From contig JAQUZL010000031.1 in NCBI GenBank assembly GCA_028691385.1, positions 1-16,592 of the forward strand: a DNA stretch of 16,592 bases. Direction: 5' to 3'. Positions 6,731 to 13,726 of the stretch are shown piece by piece. Under the pieces are notes generated by a model. It ran no database searches. It was not told the DNA's origin and saw nothing but the letters and a program-made list of their open reading frames with translations. The translations under genes and the position numbers were made by a program. The stretch comes from Oscillospiraceae bacterium (GTDB lineage Bacteria > Bacillota > Clostridia > Oscillospirales > Oscillospiraceae). Position 1 is the stretch's first letter, and each line of letters begins with the position of its first letter.

Positions 6731-6771
6731 AAAAACCGTGGACTGCCGCATTGCGGCAGTCCACGGTTTTT
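6731..6771. terminator. Terminator downstream of the cation:proton antiporter
   Basis: A perfect 19-bp stem, arms 6731-6749 and 6753-6771, loop ATT, with A5 and T5 at the ends. It ends the minus-strand antiporter transcript and insulates the DUF308 gene. Confidence 0.92.
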
Positions 6772-6814
6772 ACAAGGGCACGCGCGGTCGTGCGTCCGGG
6801 CGCTTCCCCCAACG

Positions 6815-6840
6815 GTCATTCCGAGCGCGGCGAGGCATCT
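6815..6840. repeat. Possible dispersed-repeat copy at the antiporter 3' end
   Basis: The string GTCATTCCGAGCGCGGCGAG followed by GCATCT resembles a short interspersed repeat I have seen often in gut Clostridia (GTCATTCCGAGCGNAGCGAGG-like). Only one copy is present here, so the repeat nature rests on memory, not on this sequence. It includes the antiporter stop codon and encodes its last residues. Confidence 0.4.
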
Positions 6841-8054
6841 TTCCCCACCGCAATTTCAGGCAGCGGCTCTGCCAGCGCCGTGCCCGGCGTTGGCTTTGCC
6901 ATGGTGAATTTCAGCATGACCGGTGTGAGCAGCGTGCTGAGAATGATGACCAGCACCACGGCCGGCAGCACGTCGTTGCCGATCATGCCGCCGGCAATGC
7001 CTTTTTGCACCACCATCAGTGCCACCTCGCCGCGGGACATCATGCCCACGCCCACCGACAGGCTGTCATGCCGCGCCATGCCGCAGATCCGCGCGGCCGC
7101 GCCACAGCCGATGATTTTGGAGAGAATGGCGGCCAGCAGCAAAAACAGCGAAAGCACCAGCACGCCGCGGCTTAGCAACCGCAGATTTGTTTCGATGCCG
7201 ATGCTGGCAAAGAACACGGGGCTGAAAAATGCATAGGAGATGGAGGACATTTTCTTGGCCAAAAATACCCGGGAGTGGTGCAGGTTGCACAGCATCAGCC
7301 CGGCAAAATAAGCGCCCGTGATGTCGGCCACGCCGAACAGCGCCTCCGCGCACCATGACATCATCAGGCAGAACGCCAGCGACCACACCACCAGACGTTT
7401 GCTGTGCGAGTGCCGCTGGGTGAGCCACATAAAGAATTTGTGCACCAGAAAGCTGACGATCACGATGAAAACAAAAAACAGCAGAATTTTCAGCAGCACA
7501 AAGCCGATATTGGCGTCGGCAGAGCTTAGCCCGCTGATGACAGACAGGGCGATGATGCCGATGATGTCGTCAATGAGCGCTGCGCCCAGAAGCGCTGAGC
7601 CGACCTTGGTTTTCAGCTTGCCCATTTCCTGCAGCGTTTCCACGGTGATGCTCACCGAGGTGGCGGCAAAGACGGTGCCCATATAGGCTGCGCGCAAAAT
7701 GGTGAGATAGTCGCCGCTGCCGCCGAGATACCAAAAATAGACGCCGCCGCAGAGCAGCACCGGGGCAATTACGCCCAAAACCGCAATGAGCAGCGCCATA
7801 GCGCCGGTCTTCTTCAGTTCGCTGATTTCAGTCTCCATGCCGGCCAGAAACATCAGCAGAATCACGCCGATTTCAGCCGCTTTTGTCAAAAAGTCGCTTC
7901 CCATGACCACGCCGAAGAAGCTTGGCCCCAGCAAAATGCCGGCAATCAGCGCACCGACAACCTGCGGCAAATGGATTCGCTCGGTCATCAGGCCGAGCAC
8001 CTTGGTGGAAAGCAGAATCAGTGCAATCCAAAGCAAATAGTTATATGTTTCCAA
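6816..8054 (-). CDS. CPA2 family cation:proton antiporter
   Basis: 412 residues, about 12 membrane helices, full length for the Na+/H+ exchanger domain but without the C-terminal RCK/TrkA-N domain found in KefB/KefC. The ion-binding pair is seen as D162-D163 ('AALIDDIIGII'), preceded by 'FAATSVSIT' (129-137) in the first discontinuous helix, and the 'GVGMMSRGEVAL' patch lies near the C-terminal end. It exchanges Na+ or K+ for H+ across the membrane; direction and ion are not readable. The start is a TTG at 8054: a stop codon directly precedes it in frame, and CGGAGGTG (8063-8070) sits at ideal distance. The last nine residues (GKDASPRSE) are encoded by a possible dispersed repeat. Confidence 0.9.
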   Translation of the reverse strand: METYNYLLWIALILLSTKVLGLMTERIHLPQVVGALIAGILLGPSFFGVVMGSDFLTKAAEIGVILLMFLAGMETEISELKKTGAMALLIAVLGVIAPVLLCGGVYFWYLGGSGDYLTILRAAYMGTVFAATSVSITVETLQEMGKLKTKVGSALLGAALIDDIIGIIALSVISGLSSADANIGFVLLKILLFFVFIVIVSFLVHKFFMWLTQRHSHSKRLVVWSLAFCLMMSWCAEALFGVADITGAYFAGLMLCNLHHSRVFLAKKMSSISYAFFSPVFFASIGIETNLRLLSRGVLVLSLFLLLAAILSKIIGCGAAARICGMARHDSLSVGVGMMSRGEVALMVVQKGIAGGMIGNDVLPAVVLVIILSTLLTPVMLKFTMAKPTPGTALAEPLPEIAVGKDASPRSE

Positions 8055-8126
8055 TCAAAACACCTCCGTATGCTTCCGAAAGGGCGGTGACAGGGATGAG
8101 AATGCTGAAACCGGGGCTTGTGGAGC

Positions 8127-8164
8127 AAAAACGCCCATTCGGCAGTATTGCCGTGGGCGCTTTT
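8127..8164. promoter_or_regulatory. Hairpin at the 5' end of the antiporter transcript
   Basis: On the minus strand CGCCCA/TGGGCG and CGGCA/TGCCG stack into an 11-bp stem with a 2-base bulge and loop ATAC, followed by five T. It would form at the very start of the transcript from the promoter at 8172-8200 and about 70 bases before the gene. It is either a stabilising 5' hairpin, an early terminator, or (T4 on the plus strand) a block to opposite-strand transcription. Confidence 0.5.
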
Positions 8165-8171
8165 CTATAGA

Positions 8172-8200
8172 ATTACAGTCTATTCCTAAATATCGGTAAA
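8172..8200 (-). promoter_or_regulatory. Candidate promoter of the antiporter gene
   Basis: Minus strand TTTACC (8195-8200), 17-base spacer, TGTAAT (8172-8177): 4/6 and 5/6 matches to consensus. The remaining 8201-8260 bases of this gap show nothing else I can name. Confidence 0.5.
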
Positions 8201-8279
8201 AAAGTGAACAATCTGTGAATAAACGATGAATTATGCCGCCGCACCGTTCCATGGCAGCCCCGCCCGAGCGGATTTGTGG

Positions 8280-8285
8280 TATGAT
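8280..8285 (+). promoter_or_regulatory. Extended -10 promoter of the threonine aldolase-family gene
   Basis: TGG-TATGAT (-10 at 8280-8285) with no recognisable -35 box 17 bases upstream. The preceding GCGGATTTGTGG resembles the spacer of two other promoters in the window. Confidence 0.5.
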
Positions 8286-8333
8286 ACAGGCGCGTCATTT
8301 TTCAGATGTATGGCGCGGGAAAAGGGGTTTTGT

Positions 8334-9359
8334 ATGCTTCATTTTGACAGTGATTATATGGAGGGCGCGCATGCGTCCATTCTGGCGCGGCTTGCCGAAA
8401 TCAACCGGATCGCCATGCCCGGCTACGGCACGGACGCCATTTGCCGCAGCGCGGCGGATAAAATTCGCGCAGCCTGCGCCGCGCCGAATGCAGCGGTGTC
8501 GTTTCTGGTGGGCGGAACGCAGACCAACGCCACCGTGGTGGACGCGCTGCTGCGCCCCTATGAGGGCGTGCTTGCGGCCGATACCGGTCACGTCGCCGTG
8601 CACGAGGCGGGCGCAATTGAGTTTGGCGGGCACAAGGTGCTGACGCTGCCGCAGGAAAATGGCAAGCTGCGCGCTGCGGCGGTGCGGCAGTATCTGGAGG
8701 ATTTTTATGCCGATGCAAACCACGAGCACATGGTTGCGCCCGGCATGGTCTATCTGTCCCATCCCACGGAGTATGGTACGCTTTACACCGCAGCGGAGCT
8801 GACGCAGCTGCACGAAACGTGTCAGGATTATCATATTCCGCTGTATTTAGATGGTGCGCGTCTGGGCTATGGGCTGGCCGCTGCCGGAACCGACGTGACG
8901 CTGCCGGTGATCGCCGCATGCTGCGACGTGTTCTATATCGGCGGCACCAAGGTGGGTGCGCTGTTCGGCGAGGCAGTGGTAATCCCGGATCGCGCGCGGA
9001 TTGCGCACTTTTTCACCATGGTGAAGCAGCACGGCGCGCTGCTGGCCAAGGGCTGGCTGCTGGGCGTGCAGTTTGACGCGCTGTTCACAGACGCGCTGTA
9101 TACCAAGCTGGGCGCGCACGCGGTGACGCTTGCCATGCGGCTGAAACAGGGGCTGCTTGAAAAGGGTTACCGTCTGGCCATTGATTCGCCCACCAACCAG
9201 CAGTTCGTGGTGATGGAAAACGACCGACTGCGGCGTCTGGACGGACAGGTCACCTATGGCGTTTGGGAAAAAGCGGATGAAAATCACACCGTTATCCGCT
9301 TTGCCACCAGCTGGGCCACCGAGCCGCACGCGGTGGATGCGCTGCTGGCGCTGCTGTAA
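8334..9359 (+). CDS. ltaE: Low-specificity L-threonine aldolase family protein (PLP-dependent)
   Basis: 341 residues, normal length for the beta-eliminating lyase/threonine aldolase fold. Expected reaction: cleavage of L-threonine or L-allo-threonine to glycine and acetaldehyde in the cytoplasm. PLP site residues can be seen: K206 in 'YIGGTKVGAL' (Schiff base), D173/R176 in 'YLDGARLGYG', H90 in 'HVAVHEAGAIE' (ring stacking), and 'GGTQTN' (60-65) in the phosphate cup. The N-terminal 'FDSDYMEGAHASILARL' is typical of the clostridial branch. ATG at 8334 follows AAAAGGGG; an in-frame ATG at 8226 is rejected because the likely promoter (-10 at 8280) lies between them. Monocistronic; reaction specificity among serine, threonine and related substrates is not readable. 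Confidence 0.9.
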   Translation: MLHFDSDYMEGAHASILARLAEINRIAMPGYGTDAICRSAADKIRAACAAPNAAVSFLVGGTQTNATVVDALLRPYEGVLAADTGHVAVHEAGAIEFGGHKVLTLPQENGKLRAAAVRQYLEDFYADANHEHMVAPGMVYLSHPTEYGTLYTAAELTQLHETCQDYHIPLYLDGARLGYGLAAAGTDVTLPVIAACCDVFYIGGTKVGALFGEAVVIPDRARIAHFFTMVKQHGALLAKGWLLGVQFDALFTDALYTKLGAHAVTLAMRLKQGLLEKGYRLAIDSPTNQQFVVMENDRLRRLDGQVTYGVWEKADENHTVIRFATSWATEPHAVDALLALL

Positions 9360-9535
9360 GCGGGGCAAAGAAAGACGAAACCAATCTAAATCAGCCGCAA
9401 AACACAAACACTTTTGAAAATGTCTAAAATTTGTTGAAAATAGATTCACATTTCTGACATATCTTTCAGGTATGCTGTAAACAATCAAACAAGGCGGCGC
9501 GCAAAACCCGCGCTGCTCTAAAAGGAGCGTTTACG
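9360..9535 (+). promoter_or_regulatory. Upstream region of the HtrA gene
   Basis: 176 bp without a gene. AT-rich up to about 9480, with a possible -10 TATGCT (9471-9476) but no good -35 at standard spacing; TTGAAA and TTCACA lie further upstream. AAGGAG (9522-9527) is the ribosome binding site. No terminator is evident after the aldolase gene. Confidence 0.35.
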
Positions 9536-10975
9536 ATGGATCAGAATGAATTCAGCGAGAAAAAATACGATTGTGAACCGGAAAACAACACCCCCTGCGG
9601 CGCAGGCGAGCCGCCGCTTGTCGAAGCGTCGGCGCAGGCCGACGCGGAAGCGGCCGAGCAGCCCACGCCAAAGCCGCCGGTCTATCCGGAACCGGCAATC
9701 TATCACACGCAGCCGCCCAAAAAGAAGCATCACAACGGTGCGAAATTTGTGGCGCTGGCGCTGGCGTGCGCGCTCATTGGCGGCGCGGCAGGCGCAGGCG
9801 GCGTGCTGATGACGCAGGGCGCGCCGGCCGCCGCCCAGACGGCCACCGTCATGAAGGCGGAGCCGCAGGCCAGCAATGTATCGGTGCAGTCCGTTGCCCC
9901 GGGCGCGGCGCTCACCTCCTCGCAGATCTATAACACCTATTCCGACGCGGTGGTCTGCATCACCGTGCAGACCCAGCAGGGTGAGGGCGCAGGCACCGGC
10001 TTTTTCATCTCCGACGACGGATATATCCTCACGTGCTACCATGTGGTGGGCGATGCACAGGCCATCTCGGTGACACTGAATAATACCAACAGCTACGAGG
10101 CAAAGTATATTGGCGGCGACGAGGATCAGGACGTGGCCGTCCTGAAAATCGAACCGACCGAAACGCTGACAACCTGCGTGCTGGGCGATAGCAGCGCGCT
10201 GGCTGTCGGCGACAATGTCACGGTCATCGGCAACGCACTGGGCACGCTGGCCAACACCCTGACCACCGGCGTTGTGAGCGCCACCGACCGCGCCATTACC
10301 ATGTCCGACGGCACCGTGATGCGCCTGATGCAGACTGACTGCACCATCAACTCCGGCAACTCCGGCGGCCCGCTGTTCAATACCTACGGTCAGGTGGTGG
10401 GCATCGTCAACTCCAAGTATTCCTCCTCGGGCTTCGGCAGCTCCGGCGCCAGCATCGAGGGCATCGGCTTCGCCATCCCGATGAACGATGTGTCCGATAT
10501 TTTGTCCGACCTCATGACCCATGGCTATGTGACCGGTAAGCCGTACCTCGGCATTTCCGTTTCCACGGTTTCCGCCATCGCCGCGCAGCAGTATCAGGAC
10601 ATGGTGGTTGGCGCTTATGTCATCTCGGTTACGGACGGCTCCTGCGCGAAAACCGCAGGCCTGCAGTCCGGCGACATCATTACCCAGGTGGACGGCAAGG
10701 ATATTACCTCCTCGGCGGAGCTGATTGACGCCAAGAACACCCACAAATCCGGCGAGGAAATGACGCTCACCGTCTATCGCGCCGGCAACTATATCACCAC
10801 CAAGGTGACCTTGGATGAGGAAAAGCCGGACGCGCAGCAGACGGGCAATTCCCAGAGTGACAATTCCCAGAACGGCAATTCCCAGAACGGCAATTCCCAG
10901 AACGGCAATTCCCAGAACGGCGGCTATGGCAGCTTCGGCTTCAGCTTCCCGTTCGGCTATGGCAGCAACTGGTAA
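9536..10975 (+). CDS. htrA: HtrA/DegP-like S1C serine protease with PDZ domain
   Basis: 479 residues. Layout: acidic, proline-rich cytoplasmic tail (1-66), one membrane anchor (about 69-92), linker, trypsin-like domain with catalytic triad H169 ('CYHVVGDA'), D199 ('DQDVAVLKI') and S276 ('GNSGGPLF'), one PDZ domain (about 335-425), and a low-complexity tail with NGNSQ repeats ending in a Gly/Phe-rich segment. It is thus an extracytoplasmic, membrane-anchored quality-control protease degrading or processing misfolded envelope proteins. All catalytic residues are intact. ATG at 9536 follows AAGGAG. The Bax inhibitor-1 family gene follows 75 bases later with a hairpin between, so co-transcription is likely. 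Confidence 0.95.
   Translation: MDQNEFSEKKYDCEPENNTPCGAGEPPLVEASAQADAEAAEQPTPKPPVYPEPAIYHTQPPKKKHHNGAKFVALALACALIGGAAGAGGVLMTQGAPAAAQTATVMKAEPQASNVSVQSVAPGAALTSSQIYNTYSDAVVCITVQTQQGEGAGTGFFISDDGYILTCYHVVGDAQAISVTLNNTNSYEAKYIGGDEDQDVAVLKIEPTETLTTCVLGDSSALAVGDNVTVIGNALGTLANTLTTGVVSATDRAITMSDGTVMRLMQTDCTINSGNSGGPLFNTYGQVVGIVNSKYSSSGFGSSGASIEGIGFAIPMNDVSDILSDLMTHGYVTGKPYLGISVSTVSAIAAQQYQDMVVGAYVISVTDGSCAKTAGLQSGDIITQVDGKDITSSAELIDAKNTHKSGEEMTLTVYRAGNYITTKVTLDEEKPDAQQTGNSQSDNSQNGNSQNGNSQNGNSQNGGYGSFGFSFPFGYGSNW
10841..10924 (+). repeat. 15-bp tandem repeat coding for (NGNSQ)n in the HtrA tail
   Basis: Five consecutive 15-bp units (10841-10915) plus a partial sixth, consensus AACGGCAATTCCCAG. Translation: TGNSQ, SDNSQ, NGNSQ three times, then NGG. 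The last three units are identical, so copy number may vary by slippage; changes remain in frame. Confidence 0.95.
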
Positions 10976-10999
10976 CACCGGAAATATAGGATGCCAACC

Positions 11000-11025
11000 C
11001 GGCCAGACCCGCTTCGGTCTGGCCG
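11000..11025 (+). other. Intercistronic hairpin between HtrA and BI-1 genes
   Basis: A 10-bp stem, CGGCCAGACC/GGTCTGGCCG, with a 6-base loop. No T-tract follows, so it is more likely an mRNA stability or processing element than a terminator. Confidence 0.5.
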
Positions 11026-11050
11026 CGTCGGCATAGAAAGAGGAATGCGT

Positions 11051-11752
11051 ATGAACCACTTCGCAAACGCCGACTATGGCGAGCAGTATCAGGCCGCGCG
11101 CCGAGCCTATTTCACCCGAACCTACGGCATGATGGCCGCAGGTCTTGCCGTGACGTTTCTCACGGCGCTGTTTGTGGCAATGTTCTTCCCCGGCATCGTC
11201 ATGCAGCCGCTGATTGTCATCGGGCTTTGCATTGCGGAGCTGATCGTGGTGGTGCAGTTTTCCAGAACCGTCGCCACCGCCAGCTATCAGCAGGCGGTGG
11301 GCAAATTCATGCTCTATGCGCTGCTCACCGGCGTGACCTTCGCCAGCATTTTCCTGTCCTTTGACATCTCCAGCATTTTTCTCTGCTTTCTGTCCACGGC
11401 GGTGGGTTTTGGCGCGATGGCGCTCATCGGCGCGACCACCAAGCGGGATCTGTCCGGCATGGCCAATATGCTCTTCGGCGGCCTTGTGGCGCTGGTCGTG
11501 CTGATGGTGGTGGGGCTGTTTTTGCGCACCACGTTTCTGGAGCTTTTTATCAGCTTTTTGGGCATTCTGGTGTTTATGGGCATGACGGCCTATGACACCC
11601 AGAAGCTTGGCCGGATGTTTGATCAGGCGGGCGGCTCGGAGATGGCCGAGCGCTACAGCGTCTATGCCGCGCTGCAGCTGTATCTGGATTTTATCAATCT
11701 GTTTTTGTACCTGCTGCGCCTTTTGAGCGTTGTGAATCGGCGCAGCAACTAA
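11051..11752 (+). CDS. Bax inhibitor-1 (BI-1/YccA) family membrane protein
   Basis: 233 residues with about seven membrane helices and the family's C-terminal 'GMTAYDTQKL' patch (conserved Asp thought to act in the pH-sensitive cation/calcium leak of BI-1 homologues such as BsYetJ). N-terminal 'FTRTYGMMAAGLAVTF' also matches the family. Physiological role in bacteria is poorly known. Of two nearby ATGs, 11051 is chosen because GAAAGAGG ends 7 bases before it, whereas 11045 would touch it. Follows htrA on the same strand; YccA-type proteins in E. coli interact with the membrane protease FtsH, so a link with a membrane protease here is plausible but only inference. Confidence 0.88.
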   Translation: MNHFANADYGEQYQAARRAYFTRTYGMMAAGLAVTFLTALFVAMFFPGIVMQPLIVIGLCIAELIVVVQFSRTVATASYQQAVGKFMLYALLTGVTFASIFLSFDISSIFLCFLSTAVGFGAMALIGATTKRDLSGMANMLFGGLVALVVLMVVGLFLRTTFLELFISFLGILVFMGMTAYDTQKLGRMFDQAGGSEMAERYSVYAALQLYLDFINLFLYLLRLLSVVNRRSN

Positions 11753-11760
11753 AATAGGAC

Positions 11761-11789
11761 TTGACCCAAACGGACTTTTCCTGCATAAT
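11761..11789 (+). promoter_or_regulatory. Promoter of the cbiMQO-larEBC operon
   Basis: TTGACC (11761-11766), 17-base spacer, CATAAT (11784-11789), both 5/6 matches. It begins right after the BI-1 gene and is the only promoter I can see before cbiM; the predicted leader is about 150 nt. Confidence 0.7.
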
Positions 11790-11795
11790 AATGGC

Positions 11796-11948
11796 AGCGC
11801 TGCACGCGTCGCCCGGCCAAGTCGGGCGCAAACGGCCAAGCCGGTTTGCGGGCGGTGCGCGTCCATTCGATTCATTGTGTCACGAAGGCACTTTGCTTCC
11901 CCAAGGGAACTCGGGAGGCAAAGTGCCTTTTTTATGGAGGAAAACCGT
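11796..11948 (+). promoter_or_regulatory. Structured leader with attenuator, candidate riboswitch
   Basis: Between the promoter and cbiM the leader can form an outer stem ACGCG/CGCGT (11804-11808 with 11858-11862) enclosing two adjacent hairpins: CGCCCG/CGGGCG (11810-11828) and GCAAAC/GTTTGC (11828-11849). Both hairpins present the element CGGCCAAG[T/C]CGG. A second fold, GGGCG (11851 region) with CGCCC (11810-11814), competes with the first hairpin. The leader ends in an intrinsic terminator. The nickel/cobalt function of the operon makes a metal signal plausible. I do not recognise the NiCo (czcD) or cobalamin riboswitch consensus. Confidence 0.5.
11885..11933 (+). terminator. Intrinsic terminator inside the cbiM leader (attenuator)
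   Basis: A 17-bp stem with one T-G pair: AAGGCACTTTGC (11885-11896) with its complement (11918-11929), continued inwards by TTCCC with GGGAG; 11-base loop; six T at 11928-11933. The cbiM ribosome binding site (GGAGG, 11936-11940) follows immediately, so operon transcription must read through it. Confidence 0.88.
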
Positions 11949-12926
11949 ATGCATATTCCTGAAAATTACTTAAGCCCCGCCACCTGCGCGGTGATGACGG
12001 CGGCGGTTGCGCCGGTCTGGGCGGTCAGTGTGAAGAAAATTCAAAAGCAAATTCCCATGGAGAAGCTGCCCATGCTGGGCGCGGGCGCGGCGCTCAGCTT
12101 TTTGCTGATGATGTTCAATGTGCCGCTGCCCGGCGGCACCACCGGCCATGCCGTGGGCGGCACACTGCTGGCCATCCTCATGGGGCCGAACGCCGCGTGC
12201 GTGTCGGTCAGCGTGGCGCTGCTGCTGCAGGCGCTGCTGTTTGGCGACGGCGGCGTGCTGAGCTTCGGCGCGAACTGCTTCAACATGGCCTTTGTGCTGC
12301 CCTTTGCGGGCTACGCGGTCTTTTGCGGCCTGAAAAAGCTGCTGCGCGGCACGGCGGGCGAGCTGACTGCGGCGGCCATCGGCAGCTGGGTAGGGCTGAA
12401 CGCCGCCGCGTTTTGCACGGCGATTGAATTTGGCCTGCAACCGCTGATCAGCCATGACGCGGCGGGGCTTGCGCTCTATTGCCCGTATCCGCTGGCGGTG
12501 GCCATTCCGGCCATGATGATTCCCCATATGCTGGCGGCGGGCGTTGTGGAAGCGGCGCTCACGGCGGCGCTGTATGCCTTTTTGCGCAAAACCAGCCTTG
12601 CCGCGCCCAGCACGGCGCGTGCCACGGGCGGAGTCGGCGTGCTGGCGCTGCTGGGCGTTTTGATTGCGGCAACGCCCCTTGGCTTGCTGGCCGAGGGCAC
12701 GGCCTGGGGCGAGTGGGACGCGGAAACGGTGGGGCAGATGCTGGGCTATACACCCGCAGGGATGGAGCATGGCTTCTCCTTTTCCGCACTGATGCCGGAC
12801 TACACCGTCGCGGGGATCCCGGAAATCGCCGGTTATCTGGTCAGCGCGGTCTGCGGCGCGGCGCTGCTCGTGATCGTCTTTAAGCTGCTGACCCTTCGAA
12901 AATCCAACCGATCAGGAAGCTTGTGA
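11949..12926 (+). CDS. cbiM: ECF-type nickel/cobalt transporter, substrate-binding subunit CbiM (LarMN-like, CbiN-like C-terminus)
   Basis: 325 residues. The protein opens with 'MHIPENYLSP': the N-terminal Met amine and His2 of CbiM/NikM form the metal site, which fixes the start at 11949 and rejects longer upstream frames. The CbiM core follows ('FNVPLPGGTTGHAVGGTLLA', 'LLFGDGGVLSFGANCFNMAF'), then a C-terminal extension (about 225-325: transmembrane, 'AWGEWDAE', loop, transmembrane) resembling the fused CbiN/PDGLE part of LarMN. It captures Ni2+ or Co2+ at the membrane. Because it heads an operon with larE, larB and larC, and because L. plantarum uses LarMN-Q-O for nickel supply to lactate racemase, nickel is the likely ion. 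GGAGG lies 8 bases upstream. Confidence 0.92.
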   Translation: MHIPENYLSPATCAVMTAAVAPVWAVSVKKIQKQIPMEKLPMLGAGAALSFLLMMFNVPLPGGTTGHAVGGTLLAILMGPNAACVSVSVALLLQALLFGDGGVLSFGANCFNMAFVLPFAGYAVFCGLKKLLRGTAGELTAAAIGSWVGLNAAAFCTAIEFGLQPLISHDAAGLALYCPYPLAVAIPAMMIPHMLAAGVVEAALTAALYAFLRKTSLAAPSTARATGGVGVLALLGVLIAATPLGLLAEGTAWGEWDAETVGQMLGYTPAGMEHGFSFSALMPDYTVAGIPEIAGYLVSAVCGAALLVIVFKLLTLRKSNRSGSL

Positions 12927-13726
12927 TGGAAGCACCGCTGCCATCGTGGCTTGCGCAGGACGAGGCCTATCGCCCGCGCGGTGACCGCGATGCGTACCTT
13001 GGCAAAAACCTACTGAGCCTGCTGCAGCTGCTTTCCCGCGCGCAGGTGCAGCGCGGCCGCGAGGGGCGCTTCAGTCCCAGCGCGGACGCCAAGCTCCTGC
13101 TGACCCTCACGGCGGTGGTGCTCACGGCGCTTGCCCGCAGCGGCATGTTCTTGTGGCTGATGGGCGCGCTGGCGCTGGTGCGTCTATGCCTGCTCCCGGC
13201 AAGGCAGCTTTGGCATACGCTGCGCCCGGTGCTGGGCGCGGCGGTCTTTACCGCGGCGGTGCTGCTGCCGGCGGCAATCTTTGGCAGATGGCTTTCCTGC
13301 GCGCGAATGCTGGCGCGGGTGCTGATCTCCATGGCGTGGGTGAGTCTGTTCAGCCACACCACCAACTGGAACTTCATCACCGGCAGCCTGCGGCGGCTGC
13401 ATGTGCCGGATCTGTTCATTTTCACGCTGGATATGGCGCTGCACTACATTGTGCTGCTCGGGCGCAGCGCCGCGCAGCTGCTCGAGGCGCTGACGCTGCG
13501 CAGCATCGGCAAAAACACGGAAAAATACACGGCGGTGTCCGGCGTGCTGGGCGGCGTTTATGTGCGCGCGCAGACCCTTAGCCGCGAAACGGTTGAGGCG
13601 ATGCTCTGCCGGGGCTGGTCGGGCGATTATATGCCCGCCTGCGGAAGCGGCCGCTATCGCGGCGCGGTCTATGCCGCGATAGCGGGGCTTGTGGCGCTGT
13701 TTATCTATTTGGAGGGATTCGTTTGA
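12926..13726 (+). CDS. cbiQ: ECF-type nickel/cobalt transporter, T component CbiQ (LarQ-like)
   Basis: 266 residues; hydrophobic helices in the middle and at the C-terminus, with the cytoplasmic coupling region between: 'EALTLRSIGKN' (about 188-198) and 'EAMLCRGWSGDY' (about 222-233), corresponding to the two Ala-Arg-Gly type motifs with which T components grip the ATPases. It links CbiM to the ATPase. The ATG at 12926 shares its A with the cbiM stop (TGATG); a GTG at 12923 is an alternative. AGGAAG precedes it. Translationally coupled to cbiM. Confidence 0.9.
   Translation: MEAPLPSWLAQDEAYRPRGDRDAYLGKNLLSLLQLLSRAQVQRGREGRFSPSADAKLLLTLTAVVLTALARSGMFLWLMGALALVRLCLLPARQLWHTLRPVLGAAVFTAAVLLPAAIFGRWLSCARMLARVLISMAWVSLFSHTTNWNFITGSLRRLHVPDLFIFTLDMALHYIVLLGRSAAQLLEALTLRSIGKNTEKYTAVSGVLGGVYVRAQTLSRETVEAMLCRGWSGDYMPACGSGRYRGAVYAAIAGLVALFIYLEGFV

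Noticed and set aside
5293..6819. 508-codon minus-strand frame spanning the GntR regulator and DUF308 regions
   Set aside because: It crosses two strong terminators and is antisense to a clear FCD regulator; no motif supports it.
8055..8200. Fluoride or c-di-AMP riboswitch before the CPA2 antiporter
   Set aside because: Both are known to control ion transporters, but none of the conserved fluoride (GGNGATGG-like) or ydaO segments is present and the leader is short.
10841..10924. CRISPR-like array
   Set aside because: The units are contiguous 15-mers without spacers and are in frame within htrA.
9518..11875. A 785-codon open frame on the minus strand opposite htrA and the BI-1 gene
   Set aside because: It is an artefact of GC-rich codon bias: composition is dominated by His, Ala, Gly and Arg, it contains the antisense of the 15-bp repeat (AVLGI units), and the plus strand has intact catalytic motifs and ribosome binding sites.
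11790..11935. Known NiCo (czcD) or cobalamin riboswitch in the cbiM leader
   Set aside because: I do not see the GGGACAG-type string of NiCo RNAs or a B12 box, and the aptamer space (about 90 nt) is too short for a cobalamin riboswitch. A covariance-model search could overturn this.
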